Below are positions 1 to 13,898 of a stretch of DNA of 64,000 bases, in pieces; position 1 is the stretch's first letter; each line of letters opens with the position of its first letter. The DNA is from Oenanthe sinensis (Eukaryota; Streptophyta; Magnoliopsida; Apiales; Apiaceae): assembly GCA_028671895.1 (NCBI GenBank), contig CM053807.1, forward strand, positions 50,521,903 to 50,585,902, read 5' to 3'. Under the pieces are notes generated by a model. It saw only the letters and a program-made list of their open reading frames with translations, did no database searches and was not told the origin of the DNA. A program made the translations under genes and the position numbers.

Positions 1-186
1 TCTCGACGACTCAACAGTCTCGACATTTTCAACATTCTCTTTACACCTCTTTTTTAACCTAGCATAATCTTCCAACGAATAATGACACCTTAAATTAGAC
101 TTCACTGTTTCGGAATCACTAGCCGATCCCAAAACCTCTCTTTCGTTCGGGCACAACAATTCACTACCCTTTCTCTTCTTCCTCAT
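1..186 (-). CDS. 5' end of an unrecognised gene (partial, first 62 codons)
   Basis: Reading the minus strand, an ATG at 186-184 opens a frame of 62 codons that runs off the left edge without a stop. The peptide starts MRKKRKGSELL and is rich in Lys, Arg, Glu and Ser, with a basic N-terminus that could act as a nuclear localisation signal. No domain can be seen in this piece and I do not recognise the family. Upstream (about 187-560) is AT-rich leader-like sequence, including the complement of a CTAGGGTTTCG telo-box-like stretch near 540-550, common in plant 5' leaders. The start is chosen because it is the first ATG of the open frame and follows a long ATG-poor leader. The frame could be part of a longer first exon or end just outside the window. 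Confidence 0.5.
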   Translation of the reverse strand, partial: MRKKRKGSELLCPNEREVLGSASDSETVKSNLRCHYSLEDYARLKKRCKENVENVETVESSR

Positions 187-805
187 CAAATCACTCTTTC
201 ACAAATCACAATACACTCAAATTCTGCTATATATATATATTATAATTCAATATAAATCCTGCAATTCAACAACAAAAAAACAGTCTTATAAGATCAATTA
301 CACAACGAACACACATCATACGATAAAATCAATAAGATCAATTCAATTCAATCATCAAACAAAAAGAGTACACAAATTCACGTATACACACACATATGTG
401 TAAGTATAGATACGAACATTAACAGCACAGCAATGTCGGTGGTAGAGCAGAGACGTGATTACAATTCAGATAAATATATGTATGTATAGGTATTATATAT
501 ACGAATCAATCGCAGTTTAGAATTGAGAAACAAGAGAACGAAACCCTAGAAATCTGGAATTGAGGGAAACAACAAAATAAATCTATACTTATACTTTATT
601 TTACCTTCACTCCACTTTCTTTTCTTCTTTACTGATAAATAAATATATTTCTTTTATAAACATGAAATATACAGTTAAATTGTCCCCGTAAATAAATATC
701 CTTCAAAATTTTATTTATTTATCAATATTACAAAATAACTTTTTTTATGAGATCAATATCTATATATGTGTATAACAAAGGAGAATCATGGACCCTCTCA
801 AATCG

Positions 806-1430
806 CTCGAAACTAATTTTTTAATTTTTCTGGAATTTATGCATTAAAAAATTATATAAATGGTTGGTTGCATTCTAATAAGAGTCTAATTACTACTTGC
901 CTTCTAATTGGAATTTTTATAAGAAAATACTAACTTACTCTAATTAAAAATTTAGTGAAATTAATATTTACCTTCTAATTAGGATTTCAATTACTACTTA
1001 CCTTCTAATTAAGAATCTAATTAGTAAATATTAAAATATTCTAATTGTAAGTCTTGTAAAAATTATTTTTCTAATTTTTTGGAATCATGTATTTAAAATT
1101 TATATAAATTTCTATTTGCCTTTTAACACGAATTTAATTACTTTTTTATCTTCTAATTAGGTGTATTTTAAGAAAATATTAACTTATATTCAAATTACGA
1201 TTTAATAAAGAAACGATAAAGTCTCGAAACTATTTTTCTAATTTTTTAAAATTTATTTATTAAAAAATTATATAAATTACTATTTGTGTTGTAATAATAA
1301 TCTAATTAGTACTTACACTTTAATTAGGATTTAAATTATTATTTACATTTTAATCATGACTCTAATCGGTAAATATTAACATATTTCAATTATAATTCTT
1401 ATAAAGTAATTCAGCAAAAAAAAATTCTTA
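806..1430. repeat. Degenerate tandem repeat, about 170-240 bp units
   Basis: Three diverged units can be followed by eye. Each opens with a motif like CGAAACTAATTTTT then TTTATATAAAT (near 808, 1050 and 1222), followed by several copies of CTTCTAATTAGGATT-like words. The units are old and differ in length. No coding frame is present. It may be decayed transposon sequence. Confidence 0.4.
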
Positions 1431-3667
1431 TAAAAGTAAAATATATTAAATATAATTTGACTTATTCTATAACAAAAATAATTATAATAAAATTATAAAA
1501 ATAATTTGACGACCAAACGAGAGAGCGGTTTACTAAGCAGTAACATGTTAATTATTAGAATTTAATACACATATTATGATTTTTATTTATAAATAATAAT
1601 ATTTATTTAATATGTTATCGATATAAATTCTATTTGAGATTTAAATAAATAACGATAAAAAAATAATTTTAATAAAATTATAAAAAAATATTGATGACCA
1701 AATGAGGTAGCTGCTTAATGAGTAGTAATATGTTAAAAAATTACAGAGATAATAAAATAATATTTAATTTTATCTCACTCTACCTCAATAATATTATATA
1801 TTTCTCGCACACACATATACAAAATACTAAATTATTTATTTATTAATCAATTTATAAAATATCATTTTAACTAATTTATATAGTATTGTAATTCTTTATT
1901 GAATAATTTTTTAAAATAATAAAATTAATTTCTTATAATTTTTTAAAATATTATAAAGCCGTTGTGAAACGCGTCTTAGTCGACTAATATATCAATATAA
2001 AGGAGAAGATGGAGACGGTTAGGTGACGTTCCCAAATCGTCCCAATGTATTTTCTAATTTTCTCGAATTTTTGAATTAGTAAATATTAAAAATTATAAAA
2101 AAAATCTAAATTATTTTATATTCTCCTAAATTTTCTCCTCAAGTCAGGTAAATTATTTTTATCCATAAGATAAGTTTCGAAATTTTCGAAAAGTCATTAT
2201 TATACATAAGGTAATTAGAAATTTTAGAAAAGACATTAAATTATTTAAAATCGAAACTATTTTGATTTTTCAAAAAGACAGTATCTATAATATAAAAATT
2301 AATTTTATTCTTTTACCTAAATTGAATATGTTTTTATTTAAAAAATAATAGACCATCACTTATATAAATTAAAGATCTAACATCAAAAAATAAATCACAA
2401 CAAATTTATCACAGAACTATTTACATTCAATGTCTAATACATCGTGCTCCCTTCAATGTTTTAATAACAATAGAGACCATTGAATGATAAGAGTGAGATT
2501 ATGCACGACTTTGAGAGATTATCAATACACAAACAGACTATCAAGTTAGTCTTGACATGATTTTAATTGATGAGAAGGTTAATATTTTTTTATTATTTAT
2601 TAATTTATTATAATTATGCATTCATATTAATTTTTTGATTCTTTAATTTATGATAGGAAAATCTTATCCATACAACGATTCAAAATCATCTACTTTTTCG
2701 ATTCAAACATATTTTGGAATAAAGATCTTTATATAATATTAAAAACTTAAAAGTAGTTGCAAGTACCGGCCGATATAGACCAATATCATGTGAGTTTAAA
2801 GTGATGTTTTTACGTACAACGGCCCCAAAAAGGTTGGAATAAAGAATCATCAACATACCACTGCATAGATTTGAGTTCATATGTCCCGATATAATTGAAA
2901 TACGTGTTAATAACACTAATATACTGTCAGGTATTTTGCTAAAATAAGATATTATAAGTCACACACACATATATAATTTTAAATTAAATTTTTCAATATT
3001 TACATAATTTTACTAATATTTATCTATATGTGTGGGCTACTTGACTTACATGGATGACATTGATATTGGTAGCGGCGTATGGAGAGAAAGAGATTTTAGA
3101 ATCATAACGAATTAGTAAGTTGTGAATTATAATACACATATATATTTTGAAATTATTATTTGATTTTATAATATTTATAAATTTAATACTACTATTTTGG
3201 TTTAATATAATTTTGTTATATCAAATTTTATTATACGCAGTTCAGTCACCAGTAATGTAATTTTGTAGTAAAAAATTGTTTAGTCATTTGAACAAAATAT
3301 ATACAATAAAGATGGTGAACCTTATATATTAATCGTTACATATGCACAGCTTAAGTAATAATCTTATTAGCATGTTCTTATAATTTGCAATTTGAAAAAT
3401 TAGAAATACATTATGTTATTTTTAATATTTGTTATTATTGTTGCTTAATGTTCGTAATAGTTTTATTAATTATTTGATTTATGTTCTAATTTATTCAAAT
3501 CTACCAATGTAGGTGTAGTTGGCTTTAAATAATTAAATATTAATTCATTTAAAAATAAAATTAATAAGTATTTTAAAATAAATTTCTATAATATATTACA
3601 ATTATATATTTATTAAATATTTTCAATATCAAAAATAATTTTAATAAATTTAAAATTTATTATGAGA

Positions 3668-3696
3668 CCGCCACGAAGCGCAACTTTTTTTACTAG
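3668..3696 (+). mobile_element. Possible decayed Helitron 3' end
   Basis: A short GC-rich patch (ACCGCCACGAAGCGCAAC), able to form an imperfect hairpin, is followed by a T run and CTAG, then T. Helitrons end in CTRR a few bases after a hairpin and insert between A and T. The patch stands out from AT-rich surroundings. The 5' TC end was not found, so only the terminus is claimed. Confidence 0.3.
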
Positions 3697-3995
3697 TTAT
3701 TCATAAATTGAATGTTTATTTAAATATTTATTTTATTTACATTTAAGTAAGATTAATTTGTTTAGACTTTACTATATTACTTTGATTAGATTTTAATTTC
3801 AAAAAGACTAGATACTTGAGTTGTTATAGTTGGATTAGAATACTTGTAACTGAATTAAAATAATACTCTGTGGACAAGTTAAAATTGAATTTGGAATTAA
3901 AATATACTCCTACAATACTTCCTTCTGAGATTTAAATTAGAATACGTGTGCAAGTACAATACATATATTTATTAAATACTTTTGATGAAATTTTA

Positions 3996-4026
<31 letters not shown>

Positions 4027-4599
4027 TTTTAATCTTTTAAAGTTGTTTTATGGACTAAAATTATACTTAAATTTCATGATCGCCACCGAATCATACTTAT
4101 TTCTATGTGGACTTTGCTAATCAACCCCTAAGTTGTAAAATTTCTCATATTTTGATTATTATTTTTGAATGAGTTAGCTTTATACCTTTACAAGTTAGAA
4201 TCTGTTCTAATAAATCTCAGGGCTGAAAAAATGAAACAGGAGTGTCTATCTCAATACATTGGTCTTTCAAAACAAGGTATTACAAAATCTGCTAAATACT
4301 GTATTTAATAACTGCTGCTAGGGTGTGTAGCTCTGTAACGCAGGAATCTTGATCTCCTAGTAAGCATGTCTGAACCAATACAATTTCACCTGGACACACT
4401 CTACACCAAATTATGAGATCTTGAAAAACCATATATACTATGAAGGTAGGAAGCAAGTTGCAAAATAAAAGCTCCACTTGTAGATTGTTGGTTAATGAAC
4501 GTCTAATTTCTGGCTCTATTGCCTGCTCTGCAACTGAAAACTTTGTAGGGACCAAGGGGGTTCCGCATCCACGAAAGGACCGAATACTCGCATAAACTA

Positions 4600-7500
4600 C
4601 TATTTTTCTTGCACCGAAGTTGACTGAATAAGAGTCGAGACTTCATCATCCAATTCTATATTATCCTTCCGCATCATGACAACGATATTTTCAATTGGCC
4701 TTTGATTGCAGGTATGCAGCCTAAGTAAAGATTTATAAACTGGCAAACTTGCAAGACCAAAATGTCTGATAACTTCAAAGTACCTATTTGCACCTATTAT
4801 GTCTCTAGTCCGCTCAAAGTATTCAGCAATAGTCGCTACAATACTGGGTGATGGCCTCCAATTACAATGCTTTAACATAGAAAATCCCTTTTTCATGGCA
4901 TTAATAGCTTTCTCCATATCTTGATTTTTCACCCATCCTTCCATGAGTATCTCCCATGTCTTGTAGTTTGGTTGCCCACCTCTCTCCAATGTCCGAAGAT
5001 GCAAGGCTTCTGCTTTTTCTGTATTTCCATTTCTCATGTATGCGCCTAGAAGGATATTGGAGACTCTAATATCATATTTCCTACACTGCGACTCCCACTC
5101 AATAAAAATCTCCTCAGCTTCATTAATATCGCCAAGCTTCACCAGAGATGACATTATGGTCATATAGTTGGCGCAAGTAATTTTCCCATCTACTTTTTTA
5201 CAAGCTTCCCAGAGCCGCATAACTGCATCTTTATTATTCAGAGAGGTGTAAATTGTCATTAGAAATAAATAACCGAGCCGGTTTGCTGCAGATAGTTTCT
5301 TTTCTGCAGCTTTTACCGCCAATGCAGCCTTGTCATTAAGTCCCGCCTTCAAGTAAATATTGGCCAAGGTAGCTAAAGAGCTCCACCCCACTACAACATG
5401 CTTGTCTATCTCCATCTGCTTGTAGACAACCTCTACTGAAGAAACTCCAGATACCTCACTACATGCAGTCATCCAGAGATTGTATGAGAGGACATTTCTA
5501 GGTATCTTGTTTCTCTTCATGTGCTGGATCACAAATATGACTTTTTCAAACTGAGATGTAGCTGCATACAACTTCATCACCTCATTTAATGGATGAGGGC
5601 TCACAATCAGCCCTAATTCATTCATCTTTGTCATAAGGGCTTCAGCTTTCTCAGTGTCTCTTCCGTTAACATAAAAGCGAAGAAGATGAAGGAAAGCATA
5701 TTTTTTAGAAGGACTGGGTATATTAGCGAAATACTGTTCAGCCTCGTCTATAGGCTGCTCTTTAATGATCAATTCCAGTCTGATGGCGTGATCAGCTGCA
5801 GTCATTTGAAATCTATCTTGAGTCTCCATCCATTTGAGTATCTGTGCATAAATGTGAAACCTAATTAGATTAGTGTCTAGATTGTGCAACTTTAATCTTA
5901 CTAAAGAGACCAAAGTTACTTTAGCTGATATATAACATAATTTTGAGAAGAATGTATATATATGAGAAGAAGGATAAGAACATGTGTAAATTAAATAGTA
6001 GATAGTGCCATAATGGTCATTATTAACTAGCCATCGCAGTTACTGAAAACTTCATGCTTGCAAAAATCTTCAAGTAGGCGAACAGATTGGAGTAACATGA
6101 CATACAAATTCACCGCTAAGTAAATTTGTAATAAAAAGAGAGCAGTTTTGGATGATATCACCTCTTCATTAATAATTAGCTCAACTAAATAAGAAAAAAA
6201 AGCAATCTATTCCCGATATAAAAAGGTAGTAGATTATCTACACTGAATGTATCTATATATCAACATAAATGAAGTAAATATCTATTTTCTATATTATTGA
6301 TCTGCATCAAGCTGGAGAGGGTTCCTTAACAACTTACAAAGTTAATATTTATATGAACAGGAAGTTATTCACAAAGATTTGAAAGATAAAAGAATAACTG
6401 AAGATCTAGTGACATAAAGCAGCCTACAGAGGAGAATGCTTCATGTAGGCTGCGTCATGTGACTGGCCTCAGATCTTTAACCAAACATTGTGCACTCCAT
6501 ACTTTGAATCAATGAACATGATGACAGACTCGATAATATTATTCTTAGGAACAACAAAGTTAATATGTGTCATCCTTTCCTTAATCTTCAAACCTGTTTT
6601 AGAGCCCGTTTGGCTAAGCTTAAAATTGTGACTTATGACTTAAAGTGGCTTAAAGTAATAAGTCGGGAGCTTAAAATGTATGTTTGGGTAATTTGGACTT
6701 ATAAGTGACTTATGAGTTTTAAAAAATATAAAAATAAAAATAAAAGTGACTTATGAGTAATTTATAATATATAGATATAGATAACTTTTATCAAAATAGA
6801 AAAATAAAAAAATAAGTCACTGAAAAAAGTACCTAATACGTGCTTCTGGCTTTAAGTCAGTTTCTGTTTTATTTTTGACTTTAAGTCAGCTGCTGACTTA
6901 TTACACAAACAAACATTTTTCAGCTTAAAGTCAAAATAAGCTATAAGCTCTGTTTGCCAACAGGCTCTTAACCACTTAGCCATCAACATAACCTCACATT
7001 TAAGTTCTTTATCTAAACCCTGTTGACTAAGCTCCTAGATGAGCCACACAACACAATCTAAAATACGTGCATGTCCTTAATAGTCTTTTTAGCATACTTC
7101 AGAGTTTGTAAAAATAAAACTTAAAGTTTGACCCTTTCTTAACACAATGCTAACATAGTCATAACCAGCAAGTTTTTTTCCCACTTATAAGCCAAAAATC
7201 GTTCCAAAATTAAACTTATTTTTAGTAAAAAGCTATACTATCAAGTATCAACCCCAAGGCCCAAACCCCATTAAAAAAATCAATAAACACCAAAAACACA
7301 CACTAAAATCACACAGTACACTTACCAACAATCAATTCAAACACAATCTTGAACATTAACTAATTGAGATAACCCCAACATTACAATTTACAAAATATTC
7401 AAAATATATATACCTCAAGAGCGTGTTTATAACGCTTAAACTTAACAAGCTGCTTCGAAATTCTTCGGAGCTCCGACCCGGAAACCCGGTTACCCTCATC

Positions 7501-7842
7501 AACCCATTTCTGAAGCACCATTGTTGCACTTCGTTGTGGAAAAACAAGCCCAATAATTCGAGTCCAAAGATCATTGTTTGTAGTCGTAGAAGATGATTCA
7601 AGTTTAGAACAAGATGAATATGTCAATGTGGTTGTGTTTGAGTATATAAGTAATGATCTGATTCGTGTGTATATGCGAGTTATAGAGTGATTATATATGT
7701 TTGTATACATATTAATCGCTACTTGAGTTTGATTTGTTTTTGTGATGGAAGTTTTAATCAAAAATGTCGGGTTGATGCAACGTCGGGTCGGGTTCGGCCA
7801 AAATCTGCAATTTGTAAAAAGGTTTATCAAATTTGAAAACAT
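4600..7842 (-). CDS. P-class pentatricopeptide repeat (PPR) protein, probably mitochondrial
   Basis: Two exons: 7414-7842 (143 codons, ending ...HALE at a GAG/GTATAT donor) and 4600-5841 (414 codons with stop, after a GCACAG acceptor, starting ILKWMET). The junction is phase 0 and gives 556 aa. Residues 1-45 are rich in Asn, Thr, Ile and Arg and poor in acidic residues, like a mitochondrial presequence; Met45 is a possible alternative start. The rest is a run of 35-residue helical repeats (for example NVLSYNLWMTACSE, GDINEAEEIFIEWE, NTEKAEALHLRTLERGG). The motif WVDEGNRVSGSELRRISKQL matches the small plant P-class group near Arabidopsis At1g60770 and At4g21705. Such proteins bind organellar RNA; the target cannot be read from the sequence. 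The 1.57-kb intron carries a MITE at 6602-6967. No break is seen. Confidence 0.9.
6602..6967. mobile_element. MITE with TTA target duplication in the PPR intron
   Basis: The 366-bp element starts GAGCCCGTTTGGCTAAGC and its other end reads, in reverse complement, GAGCCTGTTGGCAAACAG. It is flanked by TTA on both sides (6599-6601 and 6968-6970). A 3-bp TTA duplication and these ends fit PIF/Harbinger (Tourist-like) MITEs. The interior repeats the word GACTTA/TAAGTC many times on both strands. No coding capacity. Confidence 0.7.
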
Positions 7843-9342
7843 TTTGATAGTATTTTTTAAAATTATAATATAAATATTAAAATTTTAATATCATTCGTAA
7901 TCTAAAATTTTATTAGGATTTTTGAAGTTAATTATTTAAATATCAGATTATATCAAGTTATTGATAAGATTTGAACTATAAATTTAAGTATTTTGGTAAA
8001 TTTAGAATTATAATTATTAGATTTAAATATGTTATTGATGAGTATCGGAACTTGATTTTTGTTTTGTATAAAATTTCTTAGAATATAATTATTAAAGTTT
8101 TGGAATGTTGATTCGTGTAATAAAAAGTTATAATTCAAATTTAAATAGAGATAATATGAATAAAAATATTATGACGACCGGTTGTCGGATAGAATTTGCA
8201 ATTTAACGAGGATTTGTGACACAATTTGTTTGTTGTCTGTTTATCTTGTATACATGTCTTTTAAATTTTTTATAAGTGTCCCTTCTAAAGTAGATCTTAG
8301 AAAAAATTGTTAGGCCATCTCTAACCTTTACTCTATTTTAAAACAATTTTATCATCATATTTTCACATTTTTCACTTCAAATCAATATTTCGTCTCCAAT
8401 CATTAACTCTAAAAATTACTTTATATTTCTTTTCCTACCTTAAACTCTATTTATTTACACAATTATCAAACATATATAACAATAAAATTATATTTATCTT
8501 AAATATATTTATTATTAATAATAATTAAAAAATATTCTTTTAATTATTTAGTCAAAAATTCTTATATTTCAGTTAATATTTTAAAATTATAAACATACAA
8601 TTTTTAATAAATTCATATTAGTTATACGAAAATTATATTAATTTGAATTATGAAAATTTACTTTTAATTATTTAGTTAAAATTCATAGTAATCATAGTAA
8701 TATAAATATTATAGTTTAAGAGTTAAATGGTCATAATGTTTACTACCATATCACCACTAATTGAGCTGGGTTGTAGAAGAAATCTGAAGCAGGATATAAT
8801 ATTTAAAATGTCTCCCTCCTTTACTTCATCTCTACGGTATGCTTTCAAATTTGAAGGCGAACGGTTGTTTACTTTATATACAAAGATAAAAATCAAGACG
8901 GTTGGAGTAGTACTTTATTGGTCTAACTTCAAATATAAAGATAAAGTGTATTATGAAGCATACATCGGAGATGCCCTAGAGATGTAAAAATATTAATTTT
9001 TGATTGATTAGTATAAAAATAATTTTTTTTTAAAAAATTGTTTCCTTACAATGTTAGTATAGATTTTATAATTACGTTTTATTTTTATTTAACTATAATC
9101 AATTCCATAATTTTATAAAGAATTAATTGGTGCATAAACTATTAACTTCAAATTAGCACTTTTACGATGCTAGTAATGTAACATGATTGATCTTCAACCC
9201 AGGGTCAATTGTGATTGCATCAACTGACTATTATAACCTTTCGAACCAGTGAATGCTAATTTCTTATTATCCATGCAACTACTGCATGAACTGAATAAAC
9301 ATGATGAATATATGTGTGTTCTTCCTGCAACAACTAGTTGAT
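7843..9342. other. Intergenic region between PPR and MATE genes, mostly MITE-derived
   Basis: No gene seen. The part next to 7842 should hold the PPR promoter. Positions 8313-8977 form a MITE-like element described separately. The region 8990-9342 probably contains the 3' untranslated region of the MATE gene. Confidence 0.5.
8313..8977. mobile_element. MITE-like element with CATCTC/GAGATG ends
   Basis: The left end reads AGGCCATCTCTAACC and the right end GGAGATGCCCT, an imperfect inverted pair like the GGCATCTCCAAC ends of common plant MITEs. The interior is very AT-rich. Target duplications are not clear. A short open frame inside (8727-8987) has no family resemblance. Confidence 0.45.
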
Positions 9343-12300
9343 CTATTTTCGCAAGTTCTGTTGTTCATCATTGGATCGAATGCGCGACCACTTCTCTATA
9401 TGGTTCACAGCTTTTTCAGCCTGCAAACACATCGACGTCGTTAAAAAATTTACTATAAATTTGTTTTAATTTAGAATTAGTTAAGAAATGAAGTGTAATT
9501 TATGTTACCTCTAGTTCCCAATTGCATCGTATAGTCATGATGGCCAATATTATGGTTTGCACTGCAGTTCCTCCGAATATCATCCCTCCCCAGATGCCCT
9601 GGTGTTGCAGATAATATATAATTCAGTTGAATTCATGTACAAGGAGCGAGAACCGGCAACTAGGTATGGTATTGCAAGCAAAATGTATTTTCCAGCAAGT
9701 ATTTAGCACAATCCAAACGTGCTGCACAGGAATTAGCATACCTCAACACCGAGCTGGAAAACCCAACCAAGAATAATTCCAAGAGGAATCCCGATAAGAT
9801 AGTAGCAACCTAAATTTACGTAGGCAACTTTGGATTGCCAGCCTGATCCCACAGCCACACCTTCATTTTTCAAACATATATCGAATCTATTAGTCGATCA
9901 TTTTATACAATGTTTCACTTATTTGTGAAATTTATTATTTTAAGTACCAGATAAAACAGGTTGAACGCTGTTTAGAAGTATAGTGAAGGCCAGGAGATAA
10001 GTGAGCTTCTCGGTTGCATTAAGAATTTCAGGATTTGAAGTAAAGATCAGCGTCAATGGAACTCGAAATATCATTGTAAGTATAGCAAAAATGAGCCCGA
10101 TAAAAGTCGAATGCAAGACTGAAACAATTGTTGCGAATTGTGCTCCCTTTCCATCCCCTGCACCTAGCTCATTTGCAACTCTCACTCTGAATTCATGAAT
10201 AAAATTTGATGAGATTTTTATATTTCTTCACTCAATTTTATTTAATAAATTACTATATCGGTATCACTGTAATATATGAACCATGTAGTAAAATAGTACT
10301 ACTAGAAAACAATAGACATGTGAAGATACCCTGTTGCAGCAAAGAATGCAAGAGGAATCATCAGTTCCCAAGAATTGATGCTCATGCTGCAATAGTAAGA
10401 AATTTTAGTGTCAATGTCCTATGAAATCTCAATAAATGAATAATTTCGATAAATTACAGTAATATGTTTTCTCAGTCTCAACAATAATAGAAGCAACATG
10501 TTGTTAACATTGATAAATGGATTAAATTTTTCGGTCTCGAGTGTATTCATTTATTGAGATTTAACTATACAAAATTAATAGATCGAAAGGCCAAGTTTAA
10601 ACTTTAAACTAGTCCTCTGTCTAATCGGAAATAATGCAATGAGTTAAAATAAAGCACTCTAAAATACTTGCATACCATATAGACAATGCATCCACGGCAA
10701 GAGTGGCATTCTCCAAATTTCCGGTCATCAAGATTAGTATTCTATAGTACCAGTTCTCCAAGCTGCATCAATTGCATAGTTAGCCCCAAGACTACCAAAC
10801 TGTTGAAAGTGCTTAATAATAATTTAATTGAATTTTTTCCCAAGTAGATACATATGTCACAAGAAATAGTTGAGCCATGCTCCAGCTTATACTTAATTCT
10901 GCAATTATTTTGGTGCTTGACAAAGTTAAAAGTTTCTTTTTACAAGTCACTAGCTAATACAGACTAATCTAACCAATAATGTACTAATGGCGTTTTACTA
11001 AGTGATTAATATACCAAACAAAACATACTGTAATATAATATTCCTAAGTTATGTGGGGATATAAACATTAAACAACATAAGTTATACAATTATATGTCTG
11101 TTTGAATGTCTGGTCATATATCTACAAGAATAAGATATTAAAATGAAGATTATTGATAGCAGTTGAATTATTCATTATTTTTTACTGTATCTTCTCTCTC
11201 TCTTGCCGGCATCTTCTTAAATGCTTTTTGTTCTCTAATGCCTTAGAAAGCCCCGATCTAGACAGGACAGATACACCAATCAATTAGCAGAAACTTCGCT
11301 CCAAAGAACGCCTTTGTTTGCTAGCCATAGCACAAACTGAGCCAGATGTGTCGTCCTCGACCACAGAAGTAGGCCACGCTTGGTACATTTATGCATGTGT
11401 CTCCATTCACCGGTGCTACATCAAGTCATCAATGTCACATAGCTAGCGCATCAACTTGGACTTTGTTTAACAACTTTGTTGGTATGTATCAATTTTGTTA
11501 TAATATACACAAACGTGACTAATGTTGTATGATTCAAAAAAATATTATCATTTCGCACACATTTTCGGACCAAATGATTAAAAACTTACCAGAGCATGAC
11601 TCCTGATGCAGCAGAGAGTTTAACAAATTCCCATAGACCGGAGAAGGCTTCCATTGAAAAACCAGACCATGTTTCCGAACACCCACCCCAGTAAACGTAT
11701 CCGAATTGAAATGCAACCAATAGCCACCATGCCACATCCAAAGTAAGGGCAATTCCAACAACTCCGAGCTCTAACTTGTATACAAAAAGCCAGCTAATGA
11801 AAGCATGAATAATAAACACTAGTAGTGAAATCCAGGCGGTGACATTAGCTTTCAGCTGACTTTGCAAGAACCTCTGAACCGGAAACACAAACGCAAAACT
11901 GAAATGCAATGGAATTAACCATACAGCCACTACTCCGGATTGTTCGGCGACATCATCGGGTTGTCCCATGAGCTTTAAAACTGGAGTGGCGAATACATAT
12001 AACGGCAACAAAAGAAAACAACAAAAGAAGAGTACAATCCAAGATCTTTGCATGTATATCCCCATCATGCTATACCTTTTGGCTCCAAAAGCTTGTCCAC
12101 ATAATGTCTCTAGTGCACTTGCCATCCCTAGCTAGTATACAATTACAAAAAATACATGCATCACACTATAGCACAAAAAGATTTCAACAATTTTTAAAAA
12201 TGTCAAGTAAAGAAAAACACTACAAGAATTTGACACACAGCTGCTTGGAGTAGTTAAAACCTCCCTAAGATCTACCTACCATTCACTCTTGCATCCTTGC

Positions 12301-12807
12301 TTACGTAGGATCATCGGCAGATAGAAAATTTTAGATACGAGGCGAAAATAGAACAAATATTAATGAGCCAATATATCTCTATAATATTTTTGGCTTAAAT
12401 TTTTACTATAAAGCACTTGGTTAGAATTTTTTTTCTATCGCGGTAGGGGCTATAGATAACCAGCGGCCCTGTATCCAAATTTCTTTAGCGGAAATGTATC
12501 ATATCATCGTATATAAACTACTTACAAGGAGGCCAAAATTGAAGCCAACAATAACGGTGTTAGCAATCGAGATTGAAGCTAATTCAACCTGACCAAGATG
12601 GCCAGCGAAGGCCTGTGTTACAACATTCATGTTGGCAGCTGCAACACGGCTGAAAATCGAGGGAGCCGTGATCTGCCATAGTTTCTTTGATTCAATCCAA
12701 AATCTCGGTATTATGTCTGTTTGATCATTGCTTTGTATTACCAACCGGCCTTTCTCTCGTAACAACTTTTGGCTAAGAAGTTCATCTTCACCACTGATAT
12801 GTGCCAT
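9343..12807 (-). CDS. MATE efflux transporter (DETOXIFICATION family)
   Basis: Eight exons on the minus strand: 12526-12807, 11590-12131, 10676-10762, 10330-10386, 9948-10186, 9742-9860, 9509-9598 and 9343-9420. Phases join cleanly to 1494 nt, 497 aa, a normal MATE length. The protein has about 12 hydrophobic segments and family signatures: AGHLGQVELASISIANT, GMASALETLCGQAFGAK, WISLLVFIIHAF, GLWEFVKLSAASGVMLCLE, VRVANELGAGDGKGAQ and GVAVGSGWQSKVAYVNLGCY. MATE proteins export metabolites or toxins with H+ or Na+ at the plasma membrane or vacuole; the DTX27/29-like N-terminus suggests a plant multidrug or flavonoid-type clade, but the substrate is not inferable. Intron 3 carries a decayed Emigrant-like MITE. 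The second exon uses the first of two CTAG acceptors, restoring FGLL/LGMASALE. It looks intact. Confidence 0.93.
10418..10569. mobile_element. Decayed Emigrant-like MITE in MATE intron 3
   Basis: AAATCTCAATAAATGAATA at the left pairs with TATTCATTTATTGAGATTT at the right. Just inside the right end lies TTCGGTCTCGAGTG, matching TTTGGTCCCAAGTG in the element at 14016-14898. This is a shorter, older member of the same family. Confidence 0.55.
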
Positions 12808-12922
12808 CTGAAACTTGAGCCTGGATAGGCTACAGATGTGACAGAGAGCGACAGAATATTTTGATTATTGGAATCTGAAAAAACAAAAAATGTTTATTTG
12901 AGGACAGCAAATATACCATGTG

Positions 12923-12929
12923 TTATATA
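12923..12929 (-). promoter_or_regulatory. Candidate TATA box of the MATE gene
   Basis: On the minus strand TATATAA lies about 115 bp upstream of the MATE start codon, in a context CTATATAACAC. Spacing is compatible with a leader of about 80-90 nt. It is a motif match only. Confidence 0.35.
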
Positions 12930-13898
12930 GAGATTAATTGGTGGAGATCCAAGACTCGGGTATCTAATAAATAATTTGTTAATTAAAATTTATTTATATT
13001 TTTTAACTTGTAAATTATAAATATGAACCGGGAATATCACCTAATTTTTTCCTATCACCTGCAAGTGCCACGGGGCCACTCAGCTCCCCACCGAATTCAT
13101 AAATGCATGCATGAACGACCCAACCTGTTATATCATGTCTATTATTTTTTCAAATTTTAGTAATTACCACTTTAGATATATTACAAGTCTATTATTTTTA
13201 TAATTTTTATATCTCCATAATATTATTATTTGAATAATGTTATAAATTTTAAAAATATTTTTAGAAAATAAATTTAAGATGAAGTGGTACTGATACAAAT
13301 TATACAATAGAATATAAAATTTTAATTGATATGGTTCATATCATTTATTATTTTTAGAACCAATAAAAATAAGACAAGTGACATTTCTTTTTTGAAATTC
13401 TAGCCTAGTATAAATTTATGGGGACGATTTTTATTTTATTTTCATCTAAAGATTAGATATTCTAAAATAGAGAAAGAAAATAATACATAATTACTAAATT
13501 AGTGTACTAATTTTCTAAAAAAGTATTACTTTATAAAGAAAGATTACTTTATTAAAAAACGTATAAATGTCATTTTCGTTTTTCTATAATTTGCATGCTT
13601 TTGAATATTGCTTTTTTGTATTTATATAAAAAAATTAGAATCATGTAAACATCTGGAATTTATGTATAATTTTCTTTTCTAAGTGTCTGATATTGTTATA
13701 TTATCTCAATTTAATTTCTTTTTACCCCACACTAGATAGCATAGTGCGATGCATGACTAGAATAATTTTTTTTCATATTAAACTAATATTTTATATTAAA
13801 AATGGTTTAATAATAATATTTTTGATGCAATATATTATAAATGCATGGAAATTATAAAGACTAATATGAACTCAATATAGATAGAATTATAGAAATAT
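12930..13898. other. AT-rich intergenic region, nothing recognised
   Basis: Upstream flank of the MATE gene. No coding frame, terminal repeats or RNA gene could be supported. Confidence 0.5.

Larger units (their letters stand above)
187..4599. other. AT-rich intergenic region, no gene seen
   Basis: About 4.4 kb of very AT-rich sequence between two minus-strand genes. No open frame resembles a protein family. It holds degenerate tandem repeats around 800-1430, a possible decayed Helitron end at 3668-3696 and an AT microsatellite near 3991-4018 followed by a T run. The part next to the PPR gene (about 4260-4599) is probably its 3' untranslated region. Confidence 0.6.

Noticed and set aside
1957..1984. 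GCCGTTGTGAAACGCGTC patch as a Helitron end
   Set aside because: It resembles such ends, but there is no clean CTRR followed by T and no good hairpin.
8727..8987. 86-codon open frame on the plus strand
   Set aside because: It lies inside a MITE-like element, shows no family resemblance and has no leader or splice context.
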